37,337 nucleotides of DNA from CTSoil-075 sp964292325 (GTDB lineage Bacteria; Bacillota; Negativicutes; DSM-13327), in the NCBI GenBank assembly GCA_964292325.1, contig CAXYVG010000029.1, positions 1-37,337 of the forward strand, written 5' to 3'. Numbering within the stretch: the stretch's first letter is position 1; every line of letters begins with the position of its first letter. Below are positions 25,866 to 33,866 of this stretch, piece after piece. A program made the position numbers and the translations under genes. The notes below the pieces were generated by a model, which saw nothing but the letters and a program-made list of their open reading frames with translations, made no database searches and was not told the DNA's origin.

Positions 25866-27087
25866 AATGATGTTCAAAAAATATGCAGATTTAATTGTAA
25901 AAATAGGAGTAAATCTGCAAGAAAAACAAACACTGGTTATTTTTTCACCAATTGAGTGCGCCTTTTTTGCAAGGATCATTGCTAAAATTGCTTATGAAGC
26001 AGGTGCGCGAGATGTAGTGATTCAATGGAAAGATGAATTGTTATCTAAGATTCGATTTTTACATGCTCCAGAAGAGGTATTTGAAGAATTTCCAGAGTGG
26101 CAAAAAGAATTTTATCTATCCTATGTAAAGCAAGGAGCGGCCTTTATCAGTATTGCTGCCTCTGATCCAGAGCTGTTAAAAGATGTAAATCCTGAGCGAG
26201 TGGCGAAGGTACAAAAGACTAGTAGTATAGCATTACGCGAATATCGCGAAAGACTAATGAGTAACCGCAATACCTGGTGTGTTGTTTCTATACCGACTCA
26301 GTCATGGGCGGAGAAAGTATTTCCTCAGCTTGCAAGTGATAAGGCTGTTGAAAAACTTTGGGAATCTATTTTTCAGACGGTTCGAGTCGATACAAAAGAC
26401 CCTGTTAATGCCTGGAATGAGCATAAAGCGAATTTGAAAGCCAATGCAGAATTTTTAAATTCCAATCAGTTTAAATTTCTCCGTTATCAAAATTCACTTG
26501 GTACAAAATTAGAAATTGAACTTCCGAGCGGTCATATTTGGCTTGGTGGATCAGAATATACTCCTGAAGGATTGGAGTTTATTGCAAATATGCCAACGGA
26601 AGAGATATTTACGTTACCTAAAAAAACAGGAACGAACGGCACCGTAGTAAGTTCGATGCCTCTTAATTATAATGGTAACTTGATTGAGGACTTTTCGCTG
26701 ACTTTCAAAGAGGGAAAGATTGTTGATTTTACAGCACAGAAGGGTTATGAGGTTCTAAAAAAACTGATTGAAACAGATGAAGGCTCTTGCTATCTTGGGG
26801 AAGTAGCTTTAGTTCCTTATGATTCGCCTATTTCAAATGCTAACATACTATACTACAATACTCTTTTTGATGAAAATGCATCTTGTCATTTGGCAATCGG
26901 GAAGGCATATCCGATCTGTATTAAGAATGGAGAAAATATGAGTAAGGAGCAATTAGAAAAAGCAGAGGTAAATGACTCTCTTACTCATGTAGACTTTATG
27001 ATTGGTACACAGGATCTTGAAATCATCGGTATTACGGTAGAGGGAAAAGAAATACCTGTATTTAAAAATGGAAATTTTGCATTTTAA
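25858..27087 (+). CDS. M29-family aminopeptidase (AmpS/PepS type)
   Basis: Metal-dependent aminopeptidase of 409 residues, the normal length for family M29. It removes N-terminal amino acids from peptides in the cytoplasm. Family landmarks are visible: NMPTEEIFTLP with the first metal ligand, GEVALVP, ENASCHLAIGKAY, and THVDFMIG near the C-terminus, which together supply the Glu and His ligands and the tyrosine of the active site. The ATG at 25858 has only a modest ribosome site and may be reached by coupling with the short frame in front. It runs tail to tail into the HipA-like gene with four bases between the stop codons and no terminator. Confidence 0.94.
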   Translation: MNEMMFKKYADLIVKIGVNLQEKQTLVIFSPIECAFFARIIAKIAYEAGARDVVIQWKDELLSKIRFLHAPEEVFEEFPEWQKEFYLSYVKQGAAFISIAASDPELLKDVNPERVAKVQKTSSIALREYRERLMSNRNTWCVVSIPTQSWAEKVFPQLASDKAVEKLWESIFQTVRVDTKDPVNAWNEHKANLKANAEFLNSNQFKFLRYQNSLGTKLEIELPSGHIWLGGSEYTPEGLEFIANMPTEEIFTLPKKTGTNGTVVSSMPLNYNGNLIEDFSLTFKEGKIVDFTAQKGYEVLKKLIETDEGSCYLGEVALVPYDSPISNANILYYNTLFDENASCHLAIGKAYPICIKNGENMSKEQLEKAEVNDSLTHVDFMIGTQDLEIIGITVEGKEIPVFKNGNFAF

Positions 27088-27091
27088 AATA

Positions 27092-27886
27092 TTAGTATAG
27101 ATAACGATAGCCACCACGGGATTTTGGGATATAGTTACATAAAAATTTCCAGATGCTCTCTGCCATGCCGAAGCGCATTTTGATGTATGTTAATAGTGCT
27201 TGACGTTCTGAGTCATCTGGTAACCAGTCACTAGGGATGTCTGTGACTATTTGTTCGATATTCTCATTACTGCATTCTGCCAGCTTTTCTAAATACGGAA
27301 AAAAATCTTCTGGTGATAGATAATCGCGGAGTAGCAGACCAAATGAATAATAGCAATATGATTTTATTTGTGGCATTAGATTGGTAAGAGAATCAATTGT
27401 CCATCGACCAGAACGAAATAAGTGAGAATGATCAATGGCATATATTCGGTATCCATTATCTTCTTGGCGGATGAAAATGTTTTTTTTATTATTGGCACGA
27501 TCTGCGTTATGAAACATATGGTCAAATAGTATGACGCCAGCCATGTCAGTGATATTTATTACATTTGCGACATTATGTTTTCCTATATATTCGGTATGCT
27601 CTAGATATTGAGAGGCGAATTGACGTCCTAAGACCATATGTGGCACTGTAGCGCATCTGCTGTTTTCTAGCGATTGTTCATTAACCATGATGATGTCACT
27701 TGTAGGAAAGCATAAACCAATGCAGTGCCCAATTTTAGCAGCGATCAATTCATTGACTAAGACTTTAGGACCTAGTTTATTATTCTGTAATTTAACAACA
27801 TAAATTTTTTCATCATTCGCACGAAAAAAATGTGGTGCAGTTACTCCGATTCCTACATTTCCAAGATATTCTACAGCTGTGAGCAT
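27092..27886 (-). CDS. HipA-like kinase-fold protein
   Basis: Protein of 264 residues resembling the stand-alone HipA-like kinase domain. Visible kinase features are IYVVKLQ with the predicted ATP-binding Lys32, NELIAA with Glu46, the catalytic-loop pattern HNADRANNKKN (126-136), and IDHSHLF with Asp152 as the metal ligand. The start follows AAGGAGA. No HipB-like DNA-binding partner is encoded beside it, unlike HipBA toxin-antitoxin pairs, so I do not call it a toxin. Upstream on the same strand sit a repeat with terminator-like ends (27916-28020) and the duplicated small protein. Target unknown; a role as a protein kinase is inferred from the fold. Confidence 0.75.
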   Translation of the reverse strand: MLTAVEYLGNVGIGVTAPHFFRANDEKIYVVKLQNNKLGPKVLVNELIAAKIGHCIGLCFPTSDIIMVNEQSLENSRCATVPHMVLGRQFASQYLEHTEYIGKHNVANVINITDMAGVILFDHMFHNADRANNKKNIFIRQEDNGYRIYAIDHSHLFRSGRWTIDSLTNLMPQIKSYCYYSFGLLLRDYLSPEDFFPYLEKLAECSNENIEQIVTDIPSDWLPDDSERQALLTYIKMRFGMAESIWKFLCNYIPKSRGGYRYLY

Positions 27887-27915
27887 AGTAAGAGTCTCCT
27901 TATTGTTATACTACA

Positions 27916-27970
27916 TATAAGAAAAAACTTGGCTTCTACCAAGTCCTCAGACGCAGGTAGAAGCCTTAGT
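27916..27970. repeat. Hairpin repeat R1a, copy 1
   Basis: Fifty-five bases with 51 identical to 28767-28821. On the minus strand it reads as GGCTTCTACC and GGTAGAAGCC arms around a conserved loop, and alternatively as ACTTGG/CCAAGT followed by six T, a terminator-like end pointing into the HipA-like gene. The two pairings exclude each other. Confidence 0.65.
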
Positions 27971-28020
27971 TGTTCTTACTTGGGATCAAGAACGTATTAT
28001 GTTTTCTGATTCCGTAAAAA
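27968..28020. repeat. Repeat R1b, copy 1
   Basis: Fifty-three bases matching 32312-32364 at 47 positions. GTTCTT and AAGAAC (27971-27992 region) can form a hairpin. It overlaps the end of R1a copy 1 and abuts the terminator at 28021. Confidence 0.65.
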
Positions 28021-28046
28021 GACCCGGTACAACACCGGGCCTTTTT
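28021..28046 (-). terminator. Terminator after the duplicated small protein gene
   Basis: CCCGGT (28023-28028) pairs with ACCGGG (28034-28039). T-runs flank it on both strands (CTTTTTA on plus; TCTTTTT on minus). It lies about 40 nt after the stop of the minus-strand gene ending at 28086. Confidence 0.8.
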
Positions 28047-28085
28047 ATGCTTGTATGGATATTTTCTTATCGATTTAGTAACTAG

Positions 28086-28682
28086 CTAGCAACAGTTAAT
28101 TGCAGAAACGGAAGTTAAGGCTTCCAGATTGACTACTACGGATCGGATGTCATCATCTGAAATCGAAGAACTGGTCGCAGGTCCGAGGATATCCTCTACT
28201 GCTAGAATAGCTAGTTCATCATTGATATCGCCAAGAGTCCCGGCAAATAAGAAACCACCGAGGGTTGTGATAGCGACATTGTCACCAATCATGCGACACA
28301 ATAAGCGGATCAATTGATGGCTTTCTTGCCGCTCATCGATTTCAGTAGGTTGGTCTCTTTCTGTTGCTGTTATAGCAGGATTAGCTAGTTTTAGTGAATT
28401 GATCGGGTCATTGACGATTCCTGTACCTTTAGCGACTATCGTCCATAGATCGATGCGAAGAAAGTTGACACGCTGTAGTTCTCCACCAGGAGTTAGAATT
28501 TCTACAGCGTTTGTTTTTGCGTTGATAGCTGGAGAAAGCAGTGCAATGCGACAATCATCGATTCCTTGGAGATTGCCAAAGTAAATAAAGCCATCTACGC
28601 CAAATAAGAGTACATCCGTATTTAATTCATGCTGTAGTTCTCGAATTAGTGCGTTATTGCGAATTTCTGAAAAAAATCCCAT
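28086..28682 (-). CDS. Uncharacterised protein with two Sm-like beta repeats
   Basis: Protein of 198 residues that I do not recognise by family. It contains an internal duplication. One unit has DVLLFGVDGFIYFGNLQGIDDCRIALLSPA followed later by VNFLRIDLWTIVA; the second has NVAITTLGGFLFAGTLGDINDELAILAVE followed by SVVVNLEALTSVS (each shown only as landmark). The pattern of five short strands with a central G-x-L-x-x-I-x-D turn suggests a small beta-barrel of Sm or SH3 type; this is inference. There is no signal peptide or membrane segment, and it ends in INCC. The start follows GGAGGTACGAAATAC. Upstream is repeat R1a copy 2, downstream a terminator. Confidence 0.75.
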   Translation of the reverse strand: MGFFSEIRNNALIRELQHELNTDVLLFGVDGFIYFGNLQGIDDCRIALLSPAINAKTNAVEILTPGGELQRVNFLRIDLWTIVAKGTGIVNDPINSLKLANPAITATERDQPTEIDERQESHQLIRLLCRMIGDNVAITTLGGFLFAGTLGDINDELAILAVEDILGPATSSSISDDDIRSVVVNLEALTSVSAINCC

Positions 28683-28766
28683 GTATTTCGTACCTCCTAC
28701 CCGTATAATAAGTTTTCAAACTTACTATACTGTATGAGAGAAAAGGCAATAATGTTCCTATTTTAG

Positions 28767-28821
28767 TATAAGAAAAGACTTGGCTTAGACCAAGTCCTCA
28801 GACGCAGGCAGAAGCCTTAGT
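28767..28821. repeat. Hairpin repeat R1a, copy 2
   Basis: Second copy of R1a (four differences from 27916-27970). The ACTTGG/CCAAGT helix plus TCTTTTC on the minus strand is kept, while the longer outer pairing of copy 1 is broken by two mismatches here. It lies in the leader of the minus-strand gene starting at 28682. Confidence 0.65.
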
Positions 28822-28837
28822 CATTCTTTGATAATAA

Positions 28838-28862
28838 AAAACTCACGCTATAGGCGTGAGCT
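28838..28862 (-). terminator. Terminator after the ASCH gene
   Basis: CTCACGC (28842-28848) pairs with GCGTGAG (28854-28860). On the minus strand it is followed by TTTTTTATTATC. It starts 22 nt after the ASCH stop. Confidence 0.85.
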
Positions 28863-28883
28863 TCTTATGAAGGAACATATGGA

Positions 28884-29234
28884 TTAGCTTTCAATGATTT
28901 CAGAAAAATAGATTGCAGTCACAATATCATTAGGCGTGATACTACGATTATACATTTTTTCAAAAAAAGCAATTAATTCATCGACTGACTTGATGTCAGG
29001 ATTCTGATGATCTAAGTCACCAGTATTTAGTTGAGAAAATTTCTTTACGGAAACTTTATCTAGTATTGCAGGATAAAGTTTCTTTTTAGCAGCAAATCTT
29101 TCTCCATAGGTAATCCAAACAATTGAACCTTTAGGATACGAATCACTGATATCTCCTAAACGGATAGTACAGTTTTTGGTGCGTGAGAGCAATAATGGTT
29201 CATGATACGGTGACTCAAAATTTAATGCAAACAT
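28884..29234 (-). CDS. ASCH-domain protein
   Basis: Protein of 116 residues consisting of one ASCH domain, a small beta-barrel related to PUA and thought to bind RNA. Visible landmarks are an N-terminal NFESPYHEPLLLSRTKNCT strand pair, the TIRLGD motif, GSIVWITYGERF in the barrel, and the later ILDKVSVKKF and ITPNDIVTAIYFSEI strands. The start follows AAGGAGGATCATT. It forms a same-strand group with the duplicated small protein and the HipA-like kinase, but each has its own terminator. Precise role unknown; RNA or nucleotide binding is expected from the family. Confidence 0.82.
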   Translation of the reverse strand: MFALNFESPYHEPLLLSRTKNCTIRLGDISDSYPKGSIVWITYGERFAAKKKLYPAILDKVSVKKFSQLNTGDLDHQNPDIKSVDELIAFFEKMYNRSITPNDIVTAIYFSEIIES

Positions 29235-29387
29235 AATGATCCTCCTTAAGATGTTTTTTTTGAAAAATTATATCATATTTACAAAGATAAACATAATATA
29301 ACTTTTCGCGTTTTATTAAATAAATCCTGCAATCATGCTAGAATAATAATAGTTTCTATTATAAGAAAAATAAAAAAGTAAATGGAG

Positions 29388-29417
29388 TTGACATGACAAA
29401 CTAGATTAGTCTATACT
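29388..29417 (+). promoter_or_regulatory. Promoter of the lysine riboswitch/lysA transcript
   Basis: TTGACA (29388-29393) and TATACT (29412-29417) with 18 bases between them. Transcription would start near 29424, just before the riboswitch. Confidence 0.7.
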
Positions 29418-29440
29418 TAAAAAATAATGAAATTAATAGA

Positions 29441-29643
29441 TATAAGATAGAGGTGCGGTATATTAAAAGTATGTATCTAGAGTAGCTAGCGATGAAAGAT
29501 ACAAAAAGGAATAACCGCCGAAGTAGAGGGGTGTAGCAAGTGCCCTTTTATTGGTTTTGTATTGAACAAATACAAAATTGTCATTCAAAATTTGAATGGA
29601 GTGCTATCTGCATAGCCGATTATAAGCTAGATGATACCTTATA
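29441..29643 (+). promoter_or_regulatory. Lysine riboswitch (L box) aptamer
   Basis: The conserved 5' segment AGAGGTGCGG (29449-29458) with AGTA after it, then AAAGGAATAACCGCCGAAG around 29499-29523, match the lysine aptamer. TATAAG (29441-29446) pairs with CTTATA (29638-29643) as the closing helix P1. The intervening arms contain further hairpins, including CATTCAAA/TTTGAATG. The aptamer is followed at once by a terminator and lysA, the expected arrangement for lysine feedback on the last step of lysine synthesis. Confidence 0.9.
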
Positions 29644-29682
29644 GCGGTTTGTAGGATAGTTTTCTACAAACCGCTATTTTTA
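29641..29682 (+). terminator. Riboswitch expression-platform terminator
   Basis: Perfect 14-bp stem (29641-29654 with 29664-29677) and a T-run. Its first three bases are shared with the 3' strand of aptamer helix P1. This fits transcription termination when lysine is bound. Confidence 0.9.
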
Positions 29683-29746
29683 TACATTATAGTGATCTGC
29701 TAGAAATAGACGTTGCAATGAAAAACAAATTCAGGAGGTACATTTT

Positions 29747-31030
29747 ATGGCTGACAAAACGTTACCATTTACTAAAGCTGAGCTTGAGACAATGATTCAA
29801 AAATATCCTACTCCTTTTCATATTTATGATGAACAGGCTATTCGGGAAAATGTTCGTAATTTATTAAAAGCTTTTTCCTGGGCACCGGGGTTTAAAGAAT
29901 ATTTTGCTGTAAAGGCTACACCCAACCCTCATATTCTAAAAATCTTAAAAGAAGAGGGTGTTGGTGCTGACTGCAGTTCATTAGCAGAACTGATGTTATC
30001 CGAACAGGTTGGAATTGTAGGAGAAAATATAATATTCTCATCAAATGATACTCCTGTGGAGGATTATAAACTAGCCAAGAAGCTTGGTGCTATCATTAAT
30101 CTAGACGATATTACCCATATTGATTATCTAGAAAAACATGTAGGGATACCAGAAATTATTTCTTTTCGTTACAATCCAGGACCGCTAATGAAGAATGGGA
30201 ATGATATTATCGGTGTTCCTGAGGACGCAAAATATGGTTTAACAAGAGCGCAGATTATAGAAGCTTATAAAATAATGCAAGATAAAGGCGTAAAACGCTT
30301 TGGTTTGCATACCATGGTGATTTCCAATGAACTAAGTCCAGAAAGCTTTATTGGTACAGCTATGATGATGTTTGATTTGGTTATTGAGATTTATCAAACA
30401 TTAGGAATTCGGATGGAAATGATTGATTTGGGAGGGGGCATTGGTATACCATATCGCCCTGAAGAGCAAGCTGTTGATCTGAATTTTGTGGGCCAAGGTA
30501 TCCAAAAGGCATATGAAGAAAAGATTGTAGCCAATGGTTTACATCCACTAAAGATCACGATGGAATGTGGTAGAATGGTAACAGGACCTTATGGCTATTT
30601 GGTATCAACTGTACTACATAAAAAGGAAATCTATAAAAATTATGTAGGACTAGATGCATGTATGGTAAATCTAATGCGCCCTGCGTTATATGGATCTTAT
30701 CATCATATTACGGTTATGGGCAAAGAAACGTTACCACTAGATCATGTCTATGATGTGACAGGCTCTTTGTGTGAGAATAATGATAAATTTGCGATTGATC
30801 GTAGTTTACCGCAGATTGATATTGGTGATCGGATTGTATTACATGATACAGGAGCTCATGGTCATGCAATGGGTTTTAATTATAATGGTAAGTTGCGTTC
30901 AGCAGAATTATTATTAAAAGAAGATGGTAGTGTTTCGATGATTCGCCGAGCAGAAACCGTTGCGGATTATTTTGCTACCTTAGATTTTGAAAATAGTGAA
31001 CTAACACTTGCGGCAGCAACTAAGAAATAA
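29747..31030 (+). CDS. lysA: Diaminopimelate decarboxylase
   Basis: PLP-dependent decarboxylase of 427 residues, making L-lysine from meso-diaminopimelate. The start follows AGGAGGT. Fold type III features: FAVKATPNP with the PLP lysine near residue 53, the glycine-rich IDLGGGIGIPYRP, MECGRMVTGPYG, and DACMVNLMRPALYGSYHH. The active-site cysteine segment reads GSLCENNDKFA rather than the classical CESGD, and the usual HIGSQ region reads LHTMVISNE. Both are features of a LysA clade I associate with anaerobic Firmicutes and Bacteroidetes. The lysine riboswitch in front supports the assignment more strongly than the motifs alone. Monocistronic, with a terminator shared with the convergent HD-GYP gene. 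Confidence 0.93.
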   Translation: MADKTLPFTKAELETMIQKYPTPFHIYDEQAIRENVRNLLKAFSWAPGFKEYFAVKATPNPHILKILKEEGVGADCSSLAELMLSEQVGIVGENIIFSSNDTPVEDYKLAKKLGAIINLDDITHIDYLEKHVGIPEIISFRYNPGPLMKNGNDIIGVPEDAKYGLTRAQIIEAYKIMQDKGVKRFGLHTMVISNELSPESFIGTAMMMFDLVIEIYQTLGIRMEMIDLGGGIGIPYRPEEQAVDLNFVGQGIQKAYEEKIVANGLHPLKITMECGRMVTGPYGYLVSTVLHKKEIYKNYVGLDACMVNLMRPALYGSYHHITVMGKETLPLDHVYDVTGSLCENNDKFAIDRSLPQIDIGDRIVLHDTGAHGHAMGFNYNGKLRSAELLLKEDGSVSMIRRAETVADYFATLDFENSELTLAAATKK

Positions 31031-31046
31031 ATATGGTATATGCTAC

Positions 31047-31086
31047 AAGAGACCTAATCCTTACACTGAAGGATTAGGTCTCTTTT
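31047..31086. terminator. Terminator between lysA and HD-GYP gene, overlapping the latter's stop
   Basis: Perfect 16-bp stem (31047-31062 with 31069-31084), loop ACACTG, then TTTTG. The right arm contains the stop codon of the minus-strand HD-GYP gene (31074-31076), so the two convergent genes share this sequence. Confidence 0.85.
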
Positions 31087-32147
31087 GTTACTATAGTAAA
31101 AATGGATATCTCAGGATTTTCAGTGAGATTGATATTCTTGGGCGGTAAGTAAGGTGTTCCATCAGGATGGGTGATAAGACGAACGACAGGCCTTTGTGGA
31201 TCATTAGCGGTAAGGGAAACTACGATTGCTTGCTCTCCTGTATTCAGCACTACTTTTGTTCCTGGAATAAAAAGAGATAAATGTGATAAAAAAGTTTGGC
31301 CAAATTCTTCGTCGAAATCAGTACCTAAACCAGAGTGAATCGTTTTATAAACAGCTAACGGGTTCATGGCTTTTCGATAAGGACGATGTACACTGATGGC
31401 CTCGTATACATCGGTAATGGCCAGTAAACGAGCATAATTTAGGATTTCATCTCCTTTTAGTCCGCGGGGATAGCCTGAACCATCTATCCGTTCATGATGT
31501 TGCCAAGCCATATGGGCAACAAGGCTAGAAATTTCCAGTCTTTTCTTTGTTAAGATTGTGAATCCGTCACCAGGATGTTGCTTAATGATGGAAAATTCCT
31601 CGTCTGTCAATTTAGCTGGTTTATTCAATAATGCGTGTTCCACTTCGGTTTTCCCTATATCGTGAAGTAAGGCACCACAAGCAATAATTTTGATTTGCGG
31701 GATGGTGAATCCGCAATAACGGGCAAGCAAAGCAGTATAAATTGAGCAGTTTAAGGAGTGGGAAAAGGTGAAATCATCATGCGTTGAAATCCCTGTTAAA
31801 TGAATCGTCAGATCGGCCTGTGTTACTAATTCTTCGACAATATCTGAGGCAACACTAAATACTGCAGAGGAAGAAAAGGTCTGACCTTGAGTCACCTGCT
31901 CCATAGTAGTTGATAAAACAGATAAAGCCCGTTGTTGTGTTTCGATGGAAAGATATTCAGGGAAAATGATATCCGTATAGTTTGCATCTTCAATGAAGAG
32001 GGTGGTTATACCTAAAGTAAATAATTTACGAATATATTCAGAAGTCAAGGAAACACCGGAAACTAGCAGAAAATGGCCTTTACTATTTAAGATGCTTCTT
32101 GCTAGAATCATACCGGGTCTTACTTCTGCTAAGTCAATCTGTCTCAA
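31074..32147 (-). CDS. HD-GYP domain c-di-GMP phosphodiesterase
   Basis: Cytoplasmic protein of 357 residues. It starts with TTG, 9 nt after AAGGAG. The N-terminal ~110 residues carry the module RQIDLAEVRPGMILARSI often found before HD-GYP domains. The HD-GYP domain (~120-290) is complete: LHDIGKTEV, IIKQHP, WQHHERIDGSGYPRGLKG and AITDVYEAISVHRPYRKAM. A C-terminal ~60-residue beta domain (GTKVVLNTGEQAIVVSL) resembles that of the HD-GYP protein at 18123-19271. It should hydrolyse c-di-GMP. The last codons lie within the shared terminator at 31047-31086. The spacer upstream contains repeat R1b copy 2. Confidence 0.94.
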   Translation of the reverse strand: MRQIDLAEVRPGMILARSILNSKGHFLLVSGVSLTSEYIRKLFTLGITTLFIEDANYTDIIFPEYLSIETQQRALSVLSTTMEQVTQGQTFSSSAVFSVASDIVEELVTQADLTIHLTGISTHDDFTFSHSLNCSIYTALLARYCGFTIPQIKIIACGALLHDIGKTEVEHALLNKPAKLTDEEFSIIKQHPGDGFTILTKKRLEISSLVAHMAWQHHERIDGSGYPRGLKGDEILNYARLLAITDVYEAISVHRPYRKAMNPLAVYKTIHSGLGTDFDEEFGQTFLSHLSLFIPGTKVVLNTGEQAIVVSLTANDPQRPVVRLITHPDGTPYLPPKNINLTENPEISIFTIVTKET

Positions 32148-32311
32148 GATAAAAACTCCTTTATAGTAGTGGGGGCAATCTATAATAATAGCTAATTATA
32201 TCATTTATTGGCAAAGATACCTATATGTTTTTTATTTTATAGTTGAAGCGTTCGTAATATTGCTATGTAATTCATATAATATTATTATACTAGCATTAAA
32301 TTAAAATAATC

Positions 32312-32364
32312 AGTTGTTCTTACTTGGAATCAAGAAAGTGTTATGCTTTCTGATTGCATAAAAA
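32312..32364. repeat. Repeat R1b, copy 2
   Basis: Fifty-three bases, 47 identical to 27968-28020, here without R1a. As in copy 1 it abuts the T-run of a minus-strand terminator (32361-32392). GTTCTT and AAGAA can form a hairpin, and AGAAAG/CTTTCT offers an alternative. Confidence 0.65.
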
Positions 32365-32392
32365 AAGACCGATGACATGAATGTCATCAGTC
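32361..32392 (-). terminator. Terminator after amt
   Basis: GATGACAT (32371-32378) pairs with ATGTCATC (32381-32388), extended by GAC/GTC. On the minus strand it is followed by GGTCTTTTTTT. It lies 15 nt after the amt stop. Confidence 0.88.
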
Positions 32393-32406
32393 AGTGTAGG
32401 TGAATT

Positions 32407-33711
32407 TTAAAAAATGTCTTTCGTATTCATTGTTGAACTTTTAGCAGTTGATGTTTGAATGGTTGCGAATGGATTGGATTCCATTTCATTATATGCCGCC
32501 ATACCATGTTCAGCGAGGTCTAAGCCTTCCATCTCTTCTTCGACTGTTACTCGAATACCAACTGTTTTCTTTAAGATAGAAAATAACGCATATGTGCTAC
32601 AAAATCCCCAAAGTGAGATAGCAACAACGCCTAAGAGTTGTATACCTAACAGCCCAAAACCACCACCATACAGTAATCCACCTTTTTCGGCAAAAATACC
32701 AACGGCAATTGTTCCAAATGTGCCACAGACACCATGTACGGCAATGGCTCCGACGGGATCATCTGCTTTTAACATATCAAATAATGGTACAGTAATAACA
32801 ATGAGTATACCAGCAATTACACCAATAATTAAGGAACTGATTGGTTCTACGTAAGCACAACTGGCAGTAATCGCTACTAGTCCACCTAGTGATCCATTGA
32901 TTCCCATACTAGGATCGGCTTTTCCATAACGAAAAAGAGTAAATAACGTTGCTGCTGTGCCGCCAGCAGCAGCAGCAAGATTGGTATTAACAGCAATGCG
33001 AGCAATATTTAAATCAAGTCCAGATAACGTACTACCAGGGTTAAAGCCAAACCATCCGAACCAAAGAATGAAAGCACCTAGTGCTGCTAACGGTAAGTTA
33101 TGACCAGGCATAACATTCATAGAACCATTTTTATTAAATTTGCCTGTCCGGGGTCCAAGTACCAATACTGCTGCTAAAGATGCCCAACCTCCTAAGGAAT
33201 GTACGACAGCAGAACCAGCAAAATCTAGCATACCCATTTTATTGAGCCAGCCAGCAGTACTCCACACCCAATGCCCAGCGAGAGGATAGATAACTACGGT
33301 TGCGACTAATGAAAAAATAAGATAAGGAGAGAATTTCATACGTTCTGCTACTGCTCCAGAAACAATGGTTGCCATTGCAATCGCAAAGGCAGCTTGGAAT
33401 AACCAAAAAGCATAGATAGGTATTTTAAGTCCTAAATAACTAAAATCACCTTGCAAGAAGAATCCAGACACTCCAAATAATCCAAATTTGTCCACGCCAT
33501 ACATGATGGCAAAACCGACAAGAAAATAACCGATAATACCAACGGTACAATCCATTAATACTTTCATCATAATGTTTAAAGAATTACGGCTGTGAATTAA
33601 TCCAGCCTCCAAAGCTGCGAATCCAGCTTCCATAAAAAATACTAATGCGGCACAAAGTAGTACCCATACAGTATCGATCCCTATCGCTAAAGAATTGGTT
33701 GTAATTTCCAT
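32407..33711 (-). CDS. amt: Ammonium transporter (Amt family)
   Basis: Integral membrane ammonium channel of 434 residues with eleven predicted helices. The start at 33711 follows TTGGAGG; an in-frame ATG at 33744 has no site. Family landmarks include FFMEAGFAALEAGL, the gating region PLAGHWVWS with the first conserved pore histidine, GFNPGSTLS, and VHGVCGTFG with the second. The C-terminal tail (VEEEMEGLDLAEHGMAAYNE) is the conserved part known to contact PII. The PII gene lies upstream on the same strand, separated by hairpins, so the pair is a classical nitrogen-uptake module whose channel is closed by PII when nitrogen is plentiful. Confidence 0.97.
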   Translation of the reverse strand: MEITTNSLAIGIDTVWVLLCAALVFFMEAGFAALEAGLIHSRNSLNIMMKVLMDCTVGIIGYFLVGFAIMYGVDKFGLFGVSGFFLQGDFSYLGLKIPIYAFWLFQAAFAIAMATIVSGAVAERMKFSPYLIFSLVATVVIYPLAGHWVWSTAGWLNKMGMLDFAGSAVVHSLGGWASLAAVLVLGPRTGKFNKNGSMNVMPGHNLPLAALGAFILWFGWFGFNPGSTLSGLDLNIARIAVNTNLAAAAGGTAATLFTLFRYGKADPSMGINGSLGGLVAITASCAYVEPISSLIIGVIAGILIVITVPLFDMLKADDPVGAIAVHGVCGTFGTIAVGIFAEKGGLLYGGGFGLLGIQLLGVVAISLWGFCSTYALFSILKKTVGIRVTVEEEMEGLDLAEHGMAAYNEMESNPFATIQTSTAKSSTMNTKDIF

Positions 33712-33779
33712 CGATGATACCTCCAAATTATAATACATAATCATATCCGATTTATATTGTTACTGAAAAAATTCGCGCA

Positions 33780-33837
33780 AAAAAAAAGCCAAGCTTAATA
33801 AATTATCCCCTAAGAGAGATAATTTAATAAGCTTGGC
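33780..33837 (-). terminator. Intercistronic hairpin terminator between glnK and amt
   Basis: Twenty-base arms (33788-33807 with 33818-33837) pair with a single mismatch. On the minus strand they are followed by CTTTTTTTTTG. It would end or attenuate the glnK transcript before amt. Confidence 0.85.
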
Positions 33838-33866
33838 GCCATTGCCAAATCCTTAAACATGATAAC

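Noticed and set aside
27092..27886. HipBA toxin-antitoxin module
   Set aside because: Only the kinase-like protein is present. There is no HipB-like DNA-binding gene next to it, and the protein matches the stand-alone HipA-like domain rather than full HipA.
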